From positions 1 to 46,002 of the forward strand of contig JAKSVH010000008.1 in assembly GCA_024408085.1 (NCBI GenBank): DNA of 46,002 nucleotides. The letters run 5' to 3'. The stretch is from Bacilli bacterium (GTDB taxonomy: Bacteria; Bacillota_I; Bacilli_A; RFN20; CAG-826). The notes under the pieces are model-generated. The model did not search any database. It was given only the letters and a program-made list of their open reading frames with translations, and was not told the origin of the DNA. Positions 24,019 through 31,603 of the stretch are shown piece by piece. A program made the position numbers and the translations under genes. Position 1 is the stretch's first letter, and the number at the start of each line of letters is the position of its first letter.

Positions 24019-24982
24019 CTTTGCTTCCTCCTATAACGTTTTCCATAAAGTACTTTTCAAGTGTGTACTGCACTTCTTTAATTATTTTAATATTAAATTT
24101 AGACAATTCTCTGAACATACCATCGAGTTTTTCATTTGGAACTCTTACAACGTATGCGAGATGTTCATCATCTCTACTTAACACTTCAACTTGAGAAGCA
24201 TTAACTTCTTCAAATCCAGTTTTATCTTTAAATCCAATAATGAATTCTCTGAATGGTCTATCATGAATTTCTTCCATATCAACAATGTCTACAATCTTGC
24301 CATCCTTAATAAAGGCGACATAGTCACATGTTTCTTCAAGTTCATCAAACATGTGGTTAGACATAATGATTGTTGCCCCTCTAGCCTTTTCTTCTTTAAT
24401 AATATTAATGAAGGCTTCTCTCATAAGCGGATCTAGACCAGTTGTTGGCTCATCTAGAAGAATAATATCTGGTGAATGCATGAATGCTGCGACTAAGGCA
24501 GTTTTTTGTTTCATACCCTTAGACATACGCTTTAAATTGGCTGTTGGGTCAAGCTGTAAAGCATTAATTATGCGTTCAGCTTTGCTCATATCCGTTACAC
24601 CAAGCATTTCTGCTTGGAAGTTAAGAAATTCAGAACCGCTTTCTAATGGTGGAAAGGCAATTTCTCCTGGGAGATAACCCATCCACTTCTTAATTTCTTC
24701 AGCGTGTTCCCAAGCATTAAGGCCATAGACTGTTGCTGAGCCAGAATCAGGTTTTAAGAATCCCATGATGTGGCGTAATGTTGTAGTTTTACCTGCACCA
24801 TTTGTACCGCAATAGCCAAATGTCTTGCCTTTTGGAACGACAAAGGAGATATCAAATACTCCTCTACCTTTTCCATAATCTTTAGTTAAATGTGAAACCT
24901 CAATAGCAATTTCATCTTTGGAGAACTTCTTTAAGCTTTGAGCGTGTTCATAAATATCGACTTCTTTTTGCTTCTTTGCCAT
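24005..24982 (-). CDS. ABC transporter ATPase (second of pair)
   Basis: The 325 residues have Walker A GTNGAGKTTT, a Q-loop region, the modified signature MSKGMKQKTALVAA, Walker B DIILLDEPTTGLDP and the switch His in MSNHMFDE. The signature is KGMKQ, not LSGGQ, as in many drug/lantibiotic-type exporter ATPases. The N-terminus has an extra 25 residues (KKQKEVDIYEHAQSLKKF). It overlaps the permease and lies 11 bases after the first ATPase. Confidence 0.95.
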   Translation of the reverse strand: MAKKQKEVDIYEHAQSLKKFSKDEIAIEVSHLTKDYGKGRGVFDISFVVPKGKTFGYCGTNGAGKTTTLRHIMGFLKPDSGSATVYGLNAWEHAEEIKKWMGYLPGEIAFPPLESGSEFLNFQAEMLGVTDMSKAERIINALQLDPTANLKRMSKGMKQKTALVAAFMHSPDIILLDEPTTGLDPLMREAFINIIKEEKARGATIIMSNHMFDELEETCDYVAFIKDGKIVDIVDMEEIHDRPFREFIIGFKDKTGFEEVNASQVEVLSRDDEHLAYVVRVPNEKLDGMFRELSKFNIKIIKEVQYTLEKYFMENVIGGSKDGSN

Positions 24983-24993
24983 ATTTTGCCCTC

Positions 24994-25956
24994 CTATTTC
25001 TTATTGCCTACAACACCACCAAGGCCACCAAATGTTTTTTCTTCTTTATAGAAGGACATAAAGTAATCTTGGAGAGTGTAAGGTTTCTCTAAAAATGTAT
25101 CAAGCTTAATGCCTAACATTGAGTCAATAAACTTTTTGTAGTATTTTTGATCAAACTTCACTGTTACGGTACGACGAAGTTCATTTGTTGCGACAATTTC
25201 AAATGGGCAAGTTTCTAAGTATTTCTTATAACTTGCATCATCTTTCATACGTAAAACGTATACTTTAGTTGAAATTTGTTTAACTTCTTCAGCATTAAAT
25301 GTTGAAACGTGTTTTCCGTCTTTAATAATGGAAATAATGTCACATGTAGCTTCAACTTCACTAAAGATGTGGCTAGAAAGAAGAATGGTTTTACCGCGTT
25401 TCTTCTCCTCTACAACAAACTTAATAAAGACTTGTTGCATAACAGGATCAAGTCCAGATGTAGGTTCATCAAGAATTAAAACATCAGGATCATTCATGAA
25501 TGCTGCAACAACAGCAAGTTTACGTTTGTCACCTAGTGACATTTCTTTTACCATTGGAGATGGGTCGAGTTTAAAGAGGTCGAGAAGATATTTTAAACGT
25601 TCTTCGTTTGCCTCTCCCCTCATTTCTTGCATCATTTTTATAAATCCCCAGCCATTAAGACCTGCAGGAATGGATGGTTCGCCAGGGAGATAACCAACCT
25701 TACCAAGTATTTCATCTGTTCTACCAAATGTATCGATACCAAATATTTGAGTTTTACCAACTGTTGGCTTAGAAAAGCCCATGATATGACGAATGGTTGT
25801 GGATTTTCCAGCACCGTTAGGGCCTAAATAACCATAGCATTCACCTTTATGAACTTTAATAGAGACATCAAAAACACCACGTCCATAACCGTAATCTTTA
25901 GTTAGGTTTTCAACGTTAATAATGACAGGTTCTTTTGAAAAGTCTTTCTTTGCCAT
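24994..25956 (-). CDS. ABC transporter ATPase (first of pair)
   Basis: The 320 residues show Walker A GPNGAGKSTT, the degenerate signature MSLGDKRKLAVVAA, Walker B DVLILDEPTSGLDP and the switch His in LSSHIFSE. A C-terminal extension of about 90 residues (KVYVLRMKDDASYKKYLE...) is not part of the ATPase core. It is related to the next ATPase but distinct. It sits 2 bases after the lipoprotein gene, in the same operon. Confidence 0.95.
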   Translation of the reverse strand: MAKKDFSKEPVIINVENLTKDYGYGRGVFDVSIKVHKGECYGYLGPNGAGKSTTIRHIMGFSKPTVGKTQIFGIDTFGRTDEILGKVGYLPGEPSIPAGLNGWGFIKMMQEMRGEANEERLKYLLDLFKLDPSPMVKEMSLGDKRKLAVVAAFMNDPDVLILDEPTSGLDPVMQQVFIKFVVEEKKRGKTILLSSHIFSEVEATCDIISIIKDGKHVSTFNAEEVKQISTKVYVLRMKDDASYKKYLETCPFEIVATNELRRTVTVKFDQKYYKKFIDSMLGIKLDTFLEKPYTLQDYFMSFYKEEKTFGGLGGVVGNKK

Positions 25957-25958
25957 AA

Positions 25959-27149
25959 TTATTCCTTTTTTAGTTCAATTTTAATATCGTGATAATCTCT
26001 AAATTCAAATGGTTTTTGGTAGAAACGTTTCCAATCCCAATCAGTTGGTTCTTCACCAGCAATATGAGTTTTTTGATCAACCATATAATATGGGACTTTT
26101 TCTCCATTAGGACCAATATCATCAAACTCAGTTAAAGATAAACAAAGTTCTTTCTCCAAAGAGAAATCATAATCAAGTAAACCTTGATCTTCTTTGATAA
26201 TACAACTGATTTCTGATGTTGTTGAAGGAACATAACCATCAAGTGGGAAGAAATAATATGAATTAAGTTCAGTGATTTCTTTGTAGATTGTTCCGATCTT
26301 TTTACCTTTAACACCATCAATGTTTTCGTATACAAAAGTATTTGAGAACACACCTTGATACTTTTCATTCATTTCTCCAATTTCATTGACGGTGATTTTT
26401 CCATCTTCGTCAACTTCTAATCTCGGATGTGAGCCATATCTAACTTCAGAGTTTTGTTCTCCAGGAAGTTTTTTATCTAATAATTCATCTAATTGATAGT
26501 ATTTTAAAGAATCACCACCAACTTTTCCTTCAAAATAAAGCTCAACTAAATCACTAATTGTGTTAACTTTATCCTTTAGATATGGGTCGTAATCAATATA
26601 AAATCCGTACCATGCAAGTTGCATTTGGATATCATCAAGTGAAACTGGGAGTTGAAGTGTGAATGAACTTCCATTGCAATAGGAAACAATAAAGTGAGAA
26701 ATGATATCAGTGGCATCTAATTCAAGTAAATCCATTATGGTATTAAATTCTTCACCTAAATCAAAAGCAATTTTCACTTTATTTCCGTACTTAGCATCAG
26801 CTAAATCTAAAACTTTGTAATAGCCAGGAATTTGTGATTTACCACTCAAATCAATATTAAATAATTCACTATTCGAAAGAGCCTCTGAAGCTAAAGCTAG
26901 TAAAGTTTCTGAATCTTCACCATCTAAACTAGAATTAACTAAACCGCTCATTTCTAAACATGCATTGAAGTTTTTATAACCTTCTTTAACAGTAGAAGCT
27001 TCATCTTTAAGCTCCATTTCAATGCTAACACGTGTTTCGTTACTGCCCTGTCTTCCTAAGAGAAATTGATACTTTCCATACACGGAAGCGTCACCACAGG
27101 ACGCAAGACAGGCAGAAGCAAGCACTAATAACGGTAACACTTTCTTCAT
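25959..27149 (-). CDS. Lipoprotein at the head of the ABC operon
   Basis: The signal MKKVLPLLVLASACLASCGD ends in lipobox LASC. The mature protein of about 378 residues is acidic and has no recognised domain; short motifs (SIEMELKDEASTVKEGYKNF, SFTLQLPVSLDD) suggest beta-strands. Being first in the operon and only 2 bases from the ATPase, it may be an accessory or substrate-binding component. It is unlike any solute-binding family I know. Start is supported by CGGAGGTATAGTT. Confidence 0.85.
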   Translation of the reverse strand: MKKVLPLLVLASACLASCGDASVYGKYQFLLGRQGSNETRVSIEMELKDEASTVKEGYKNFNACLEMSGLVNSSLDGEDSETLLALASEALSNSELFNIDLSGKSQIPGYYKVLDLADAKYGNKVKIAFDLGEEFNTIMDLLELDATDIISHFIVSYCNGSSFTLQLPVSLDDIQMQLAWYGFYIDYDPYLKDKVNTISDLVELYFEGKVGGDSLKYYQLDELLDKKLPGEQNSEVRYGSHPRLEVDEDGKITVNEIGEMNEKYQGVFSNTFVYENIDGVKGKKIGTIYKEITELNSYYFFPLDGYVPSTTSEISCIIKEDQGLLDYDFSLEKELCLSLTEFDDIGPNGEKVPYYMVDQKTHIAGEEPTDWDWKRFYQKPFEFRDYHDIKIELKKE

Positions 27150-27180
27150 AACTATACCTCCGATTTAATAACTATCGGCA

Positions 27181-27198
27181 ATTATACCACTATGGTAT
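27181..27198 (-). promoter_or_regulatory. ABC-operon promoter inside a palindrome
   Basis: On the minus strand, TGG plus TATAAT (27186-27181) is an extended -10. It overlaps the palindrome ATACCA-CTA-TGGTAT at 27184-27198, which could be an operator for this operon. Confidence 0.5.
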
Positions 27199-27254
27199 CA
27201 ATTATGATATAAAATAATTGCACTAATCGTTAAAAATTATGCTATTGTAATTGT

Positions 27255-27716
27255 ATGTTAAGTAGAAGCGAGTATTATTTGGAAATATTAGAATACCCAA
27301 AAGAGGAACTCTTTGAGATTGCAGAAAAAACAGCTGCATTTATTTTGCACACCATTAAAGATCAATACGGAGATGGTGATTTACCATATGATCTTACAAT
27401 TGACCTAGTTTTTACATATGCATTTTACGATGGCTATGTAACTGAAGAAAAAAGAGAGTTAATCAAAAATATCTTTACTATGGATATGTCTGACGAAGAT
27501 CTTCTTGGTTTAGCGAATTTTCACAAAAATGAAGGTAGAGAAGAACGAGATAAAATTCTTAATAAATTAAGAAAAAATGAAGAATTCGCAGACGCTGAAT
27601 TCTTACTAGCAATCTCCATTTACGCTCTAGATGGGGAAATAACCAAAGAAGAACAAAACTTTATTGAATCAAACATAAGACAAGATATCATTAAATACAA
27701 AAAAGGGAATGCATAG
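27255..27716 (+). CDS. TerB-like protein
   Basis: A 153-residue all-helical soluble protein. Its end (LLAISIYALDGEITKEEQNFIES) fits the TerB/DjlA-type fold, where a helix is followed by a D-G-x-(I/V)-(T/S)-x-x-E turn; an earlier copy of the turn is FYDGYVTEEKREL. It is related in design to the 141-residue gene at 40788. Function is unknown; tellurite genes are not nearby. The mRNA is probably leaderless: TGCTATTGT acts as an extended -10 ending 6 bases before the ATG. Confidence 0.7.
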   Translation: MLSRSEYYLEILEYPKEELFEIAEKTAAFILHTIKDQYGDGDLPYDLTIDLVFTYAFYDGYVTEEKRELIKNIFTMDMSDEDLLGLANFHKNEGREERDKILNKLRKNEEFADAEFLLAISIYALDGEITKEEQNFIESNIRQDIIKYKKGNA

Positions 27717-27727
27717 CATCCCTTTTA
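27701..27727. terminator. Bidirectional terminator overlapping the TerB-like stop
   Basis: AAAGGGAATGC and GCATCCCTTT pair with one bulged A around ATA. The stop TAG of the plus-strand gene lies in the hairpin, and it also serves the glycosyltransferase gene on the minus strand. Confidence 0.8.
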
Positions 27728-29011
27728 TTTTACTGTATCAACGAATTCAACGTTTCGTTTGGCTTTCTTCCATTTTGGTCTAGAGAAAACACCAATAACG
27801 ATACCAGCGCAATAAATAATCATAAAGATTGGGAAACCAAATATTGAAGAAGCAAGCTTCTTAAATGGTTGACCAATTTTCTTTTTGTCGAGGAAATAAA
27901 CCACCAATGCTTGGATAATAAATGGAAGAACAAAGGCACAAAGAAGTAAAATTCCGATAAGTTCCAGTGCCCAAAACGCTTCCCCTGTCGCTCCAGTTAC
28001 AAAATAATAAGTGATACGGTAAGCATAATAACCTGGTAACCAAGTACAGCACAAAACTGCAATTGGAATGAATAAGAGGTTCAAGAACATGTCAATGTAG
28101 CAGAATCTCCAATATCTAAAGAATTTGAAGAAACACATCACACCTTTAGTCCAAAATAACTTATGCAAACCATTGCCCATACGAATATTTCTTCTAAAAC
28201 AGTCTTTGACTGTTGAAGGTTGGTCTTCATATAAAATTGCATCTGGAACGTACATGTTTTTACGTTTCTTATCCATGTTTCTAATTGTAAATTCTGTATC
28301 TTCACTTGTTCCAGTGCAAATCCATCCGCCATCTTCCTTAATTGAAGATGCAGCAAACATCATTCCACCGCCAAGGAGGAATGTGTCTGTATGAAGACCA
28401 GCACGGGCATGGCAATTAAATCTAGAATCTCTAATGTACCAAAGACCTGAAACACCTGCGACCATGTTTTGAGTTAAATTTGATGCATGGTTATAGCCTT
28501 TTGCAGCTTTAGCGCCACTTTCAAAAGCGTTGTTCATATGTCTAATGTAATCTTTATCAACGATGTCATCAGCATCGAATCTAACAAAGAAATCAAAATT
28601 ATCGATTTCAGGCATTAATTTATCGAATAAATAGTTTAGAACCCAGCCAACTTTATGTTTCTTTTTGTCTGGTTCGTGGCGTTCGATAACTCTTACTTTT
28701 ACTTCGCCATCATAGCTTCTAACAATGTCTGCTGTATTATCGGTGCAGTTATCTGCGGCGACAATAATTTCATATTTATCCTTTGGATAATTGAGTTGAA
28801 GTAAACCTTCAATTGTTCTACCGATAACTTCAGCTTCATCTTTTGCTGCAATAATAATGCCACATCTATGGAATTCTTTTGCTTCCTTATATTTTCTTGG
28901 CTTAAGCCAGAAAAGTAAGATGTAAATAATTTGTGAGCCAAAAGCAATACCAATAATTGTGGTAAGAACTGTGTTAATAATGTCTAATACATTAAATACT
29001 GTTGGATCCAT
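27725..29011 (-). CDS. Membrane GT2-family glycosyltransferase
   Basis: The 428 residues have an N-terminal membrane helix (about 8-35), a GT-A catalytic domain, and three or four C-terminal helices, the plan of processive or lipid-linked GT2 enzymes. Catalytic motifs are VAADNCTDNT (UDP binding), FVRFDADD (DxD), TGTSEDTEF (ED, base) and FRRNIRMGNG in the place of the Q/RxxRW loop. The product, such as a cell-wall glycan or glycolipid, is unknown. It lies 10 bases after the 253-residue membrane protein and likely works with it. Confidence 0.92.
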   Translation of the reverse strand: MDPTVFNVLDIINTVLTTIIGIAFGSQIIYILLFWLKPRKYKEAKEFHRCGIIIAAKDEAEVIGRTIEGLLQLNYPKDKYEIIVAADNCTDNTADIVRSYDGEVKVRVIERHEPDKKKHKVGWVLNYLFDKLMPEIDNFDFFVRFDADDIVDKDYIRHMNNAFESGAKAAKGYNHASNLTQNMVAGVSGLWYIRDSRFNCHARAGLHTDTFLLGGGMMFAASSIKEDGGWICTGTSEDTEFTIRNMDKKRKNMYVPDAILYEDQPSTVKDCFRRNIRMGNGLHKLFWTKGVMCFFKFFRYWRFCYIDMFLNLLFIPIAVLCCTWLPGYYAYRITYYFVTGATGEAFWALELIGILLLCAFVLPFIIQALVVYFLDKKKIGQPFKKLASSIFGFPIFMIIYCAGIVIGVFSRPKWKKAKRNVEFVDTVK

Positions 29012-29021
29012 CTTAAATCAA

Positions 29022-29783
29022 CTACTTTCTATTATTGAGGAAAATTCTCAAACCGAATCCTAAATAACAAGCAACTGTTAAAACGACAAAGATTGCGACA
29101 AACCAGTTAAAATTTGATACAGCAGTAAAGTTTAAAAGTACAACTGAACCGCTTAATGCGAACATAGCAATAACTGGGGAATAATCAAAACGTATTTCAC
29201 CTTTGTTCATAAATTCATAAAGCATAAAACCAAATAAAGGAATTTCTGCAAAGACTGCAAGTAATGTAAAAACATAGAATGGTACTTGTGTTGCTTCATT
29301 AACTGATGTGTATGCTACTGGAATAGCCATTGAAAATAAGGTGAGGAAAATAACTGAAACAATTGAGTTATAGTTGTTCTTATTGCGCTTACAGGAGTCA
29401 ATAGTAACGCATATCATGGCACCAATTAAGAAGCCATACGCTATAAATTGAAGCCAGGAAAGAGTGAATCCTGTATGCATCATTCCTGAAACAAGAAGGA
29501 TCATTGATCCTAAAATAACTTCTTTCCAGTTGAACTCATAATTTTCTGGTTTAAAGAGTTGAACTGTCATTTTGAAAATAGGTTCTGCAAGTAAAACAGC
29601 ACCAACTGTGATAGACAAAACAACAATTGCGTAATAAATAGTTGGCATTACGTTATTGCTAACAAGTGCGTATTCACCACCATTTTGAACACTTAAAATT
29701 AAAGCTACGATACGCTCAACTAAAAGTATGAGTGTATAGAGAATAAACCCTATAGAAACTAGACGATTTAATAATTTATTCAT
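29022..29783 (-). CDS. Seven/eight-helix membrane protein linked to the glycosyltransferase
   Basis: The start at 29783 (MNKLLNRLVSIGF) is chosen over an upstream TTG because it puts positive residues before the first helix and follows an AAGG site. The 253 residues are very hydrophobic with about seven helices and no soluble domain. No family recognised. Co-transcribed with the GT2 gene, it may be a flippase-like or accessory subunit; that is inference. Confidence 0.7.
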   Translation of the reverse strand: MNKLLNRLVSIGFILYTLILLVERIVALILSVQNGGEYALVSNNVMPTIYYAIVVLSITVGAVLLAEPIFKMTVQLFKPENYEFNWKEVILGSMILLVSGMMHTGFTLSWLQFIAYGFLIGAMICVTIDSCKRNKNNYNSIVSVIFLTLFSMAIPVAYTSVNEATQVPFYVFTLLAVFAEIPLFGFMLYEFMNKGEIRFDYSPVIAMFALSGSVVLLNFTAVSNFNWFVAIFVVLTVACYLGFGLRIFLNNRK

Positions 29784-29820
29784 AATTAAAAACCTTTTTG
29801 ATATTAATATAATAACAAAA

Positions 29821-29852
29821 AACAGATCCAATTTGAATCGAATCTGTTATTT
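29821..29852 (-). terminator. Terminator after the 213-residue gene
   Basis: Stem AACAGAT (29821-29827) / ATCTGTT (29841-29847) with a 13-base loop that can pair further, followed on the minus strand by TTTTTTGTTATT. Confidence 0.65.
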
Positions 29853-29858
29853 TTTGAA

Positions 29859-30500
29859 TTATTTCTTATACATGCCTTCTTTTGGCATCCTAAATGGAGG
29901 TTTTAGTAAACTCGAATTTTTAAACATAGAGTAGTCAAAATCACCACCCATATTATTCGCTAAAGCTTCAATTTCTCCCCAACCACTACTTGAAAAATCT
30001 AAACATGTACCATCTTCAAACATTGGAACAAGTTCAATGTCATCACCACCAAAGAAATAATCGTGTTCTGCAATATCATTAATTAATGCTGCAACTTTAG
30101 CATCATTTTGCTCGCCAAATTTAGGATGCATACACGGATCAACCCAACCAATGACTTTTCTTTTGGTGTTTTTCCTAAGTTCATTCCAATAGGAAAGTTT
30201 CTTGTTTGCCTTATCTTCTTTATATTTATCGATAGCATCAAAAGGTGGATTTTTCTTCCAAATTTCTTTTGATTCTTCATCGTTTAAACATTCTTCTTGG
30301 AACGGAACTTCATCATAATCTGTTACGACCCATTGGTTATCAATAGTTAAAAGAAGTGCAAAACATTGGTTGTGATTAACGCAATACAAAGTATTTTCTA
30401 TTCTATAAAGTACTAATCCAAATGTTTTACGAAACAATTCAACGTCGTCTTCTTCTTCAAGTTGAACATACTCAAAATCGCCATGTTTTTCTTTCTTCAT
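29859..30500 (-). CDS. Hypothetical 213-residue soluble protein
   Basis: No family recognised. It is acidic and soluble without signal or membrane segment. Features seen are a Glu/Asp-rich N-terminus (EYVQLEEEDDVELF), a Trp/Tyr-containing middle (WDPCMHPKFGEQN region reads WVDPCMHPKFGE), and an end with FGGDDIELVPMFEDG and SSGWGEIEALANNMGGDFDY. It is monocistronic, with GAGGAATT before the ATG and its own terminator. Confidence 0.7.
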   Translation of the reverse strand: MKKEKHGDFEYVQLEEEDDVELFRKTFGLVLYRIENTLYCVNHNQCFALLLTIDNQWVVTDYDEVPFQEECLNDEESKEIWKKNPPFDAIDKYKEDKANKKLSYWNELRKNTKRKVIGWVDPCMHPKFGEQNDAKVAALINDIAEHDYFFGGDDIELVPMFEDGTCLDFSSSGWGEIEALANNMGGDFDYSMFKNSSLLKPPFRMPKEGMYKK

Positions 30501-30608
30501 ATGAATTCCTCATTAATTGCTAAGATTATTATATAGTAGAAAAGTTAAAACTGCTTTTATTTGTTAAACAAATTAATTACTCATATAATATTAAGCGGGA
30601 GATTTACT

Positions 30609-31493
30609 ATGAATAAAACCGAATTAATCGAATTAACTCAAGAACTTCTAGGCTTAAAAAGCCTTGAAGATAGAAAAGATGATTTGCTTTTCTTAAAAAG
30701 AGAGTACAAACACTACTCAAATAGAGATGAAGACTCATTTTATGAGCAACAACTCACCAACAAGTTCATTAATTTATATTTAGAACTTGCAAAGAAAGAA
30801 CCAAAACTCGTTCAATCAAGTGCAGATGAAAGAAAAGAAATCATCGAAATGACAAAAGCTTTAATGTCTAGAGATGACATTCTTAAAGCATCAAGAGACT
30901 TAGATAATTACATCGACGCCTTTAAAAGAGCTGGAAGCTCCTCTAAAGAAGTCGATGATGCATTATGGGCTGAATTTAGAGAAGCCAAGAATGCTTTCTT
31001 AAATAAGAAAAAAGAATTCTTCGAAAACTTAGATAAAGCTAACGAAGAAAAGAAAGCCAAAAAGCTTGAAATTATCGCAAAAGCAAAAGAACTTCTTGTG
31101 ATTAAAAACATTAAAGAATCCAACGACAAGATGGATGCTTTAATGGCTGAATGGAAAGCCATTGGCTTTTCAGGCAGAGATAATGATCAAGCTTTATGGG
31201 AAGAATTTTCTGAAGTTCGTAAAGAATTCGAACAAAAGAAGAGAGAACACCACCACGAGATGATCAAAGAATTTGAAGTAAGAGCAGAAAAGAAAGAACA
31301 AATGATTAAAGATATGAAGAAATTAATCGCTGATGCTTACTTCACTCCAGAAGAAGTCAAACAAGTTAAACAATTAGACTCTGACTTCAAACACATCGGA
31401 TTCGCTGGTAAAGAAAAAGATGATGATTTGTTTAATAGATGGAACGCATTAATTAAACAATACTTCGAAGAAAAGAAGTTCTACGCTGACTAA
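30609..31493 (+). CDS. DUF349-repeat protein
   Basis: The start at 30609 (MNKTELIELTQELL) is set by GCGGGAG 8 bases upstream. The 294 residues are highly charged and helical and hold about three DUF349-like repeats. The clearest are MAEWKAIGFSGRDNDQALWE and LDSDFKHIGFAGKEKDDDLF, each with the W-x-x-I/hydrophobic, G, D-x-x-L-W pattern. DUF349 proteins are often linked to DNA-damage or stress phenotypes in bacteria, but the mechanism is unclear. Long coiled coils link the repeats. It is a single gene with its own terminator. Confidence 0.85.
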   Translation: MNKTELIELTQELLGLKSLEDRKDDLLFLKREYKHYSNRDEDSFYEQQLTNKFINLYLELAKKEPKLVQSSADERKEIIEMTKALMSRDDILKASRDLDNYIDAFKRAGSSSKEVDDALWAEFREAKNAFLNKKKEFFENLDKANEEKKAKKLEIIAKAKELLVIKNIKESNDKMDALMAEWKAIGFSGRDNDQALWEEFSEVRKEFEQKKREHHHEMIKEFEVRAEKKEQMIKDMKKLIADAYFTPEEVKQVKQLDSDFKHIGFAGKEKDDDLFNRWNALIKQYFEEKKFYAD

Positions 31494-31508
31494 TTATCCA
31501 AAATATCA

Positions 31509-31546
31509 AAAAAGGCCATTCAATCATGAATGGTCTTTTCTTTATT
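31509..31546 (+). terminator. Terminator after the DUF349 gene
   Basis: Stem GGCCATTCA / TGAATGGTC (31514-31534, loop ATCA) with flanking AAAA and TTTTCTTTATT. Confidence 0.85.
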
Positions 31547-31551
31547 CTCTT

Positions 31552-31591
31552 GCCTTTAGACCGAATAGGTTGTAAAGGCCTGATTATTCGC
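31552..31591. other. Alternative stem-loops between convergent genes
   Basis: GCCTTTA (31552-31558) pairs with TAAAGGC (31573-31579), with an inner ACC/GGT pair. CGAAT (31562-31566) can instead pair with ATTCG (31587-31591). The two structures exclude each other. No T-tract follows on the minus strand, so it is not a standard terminator. Confidence 0.35.
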
Positions 31592-31603
31592 TATATATAG
31601 GGG

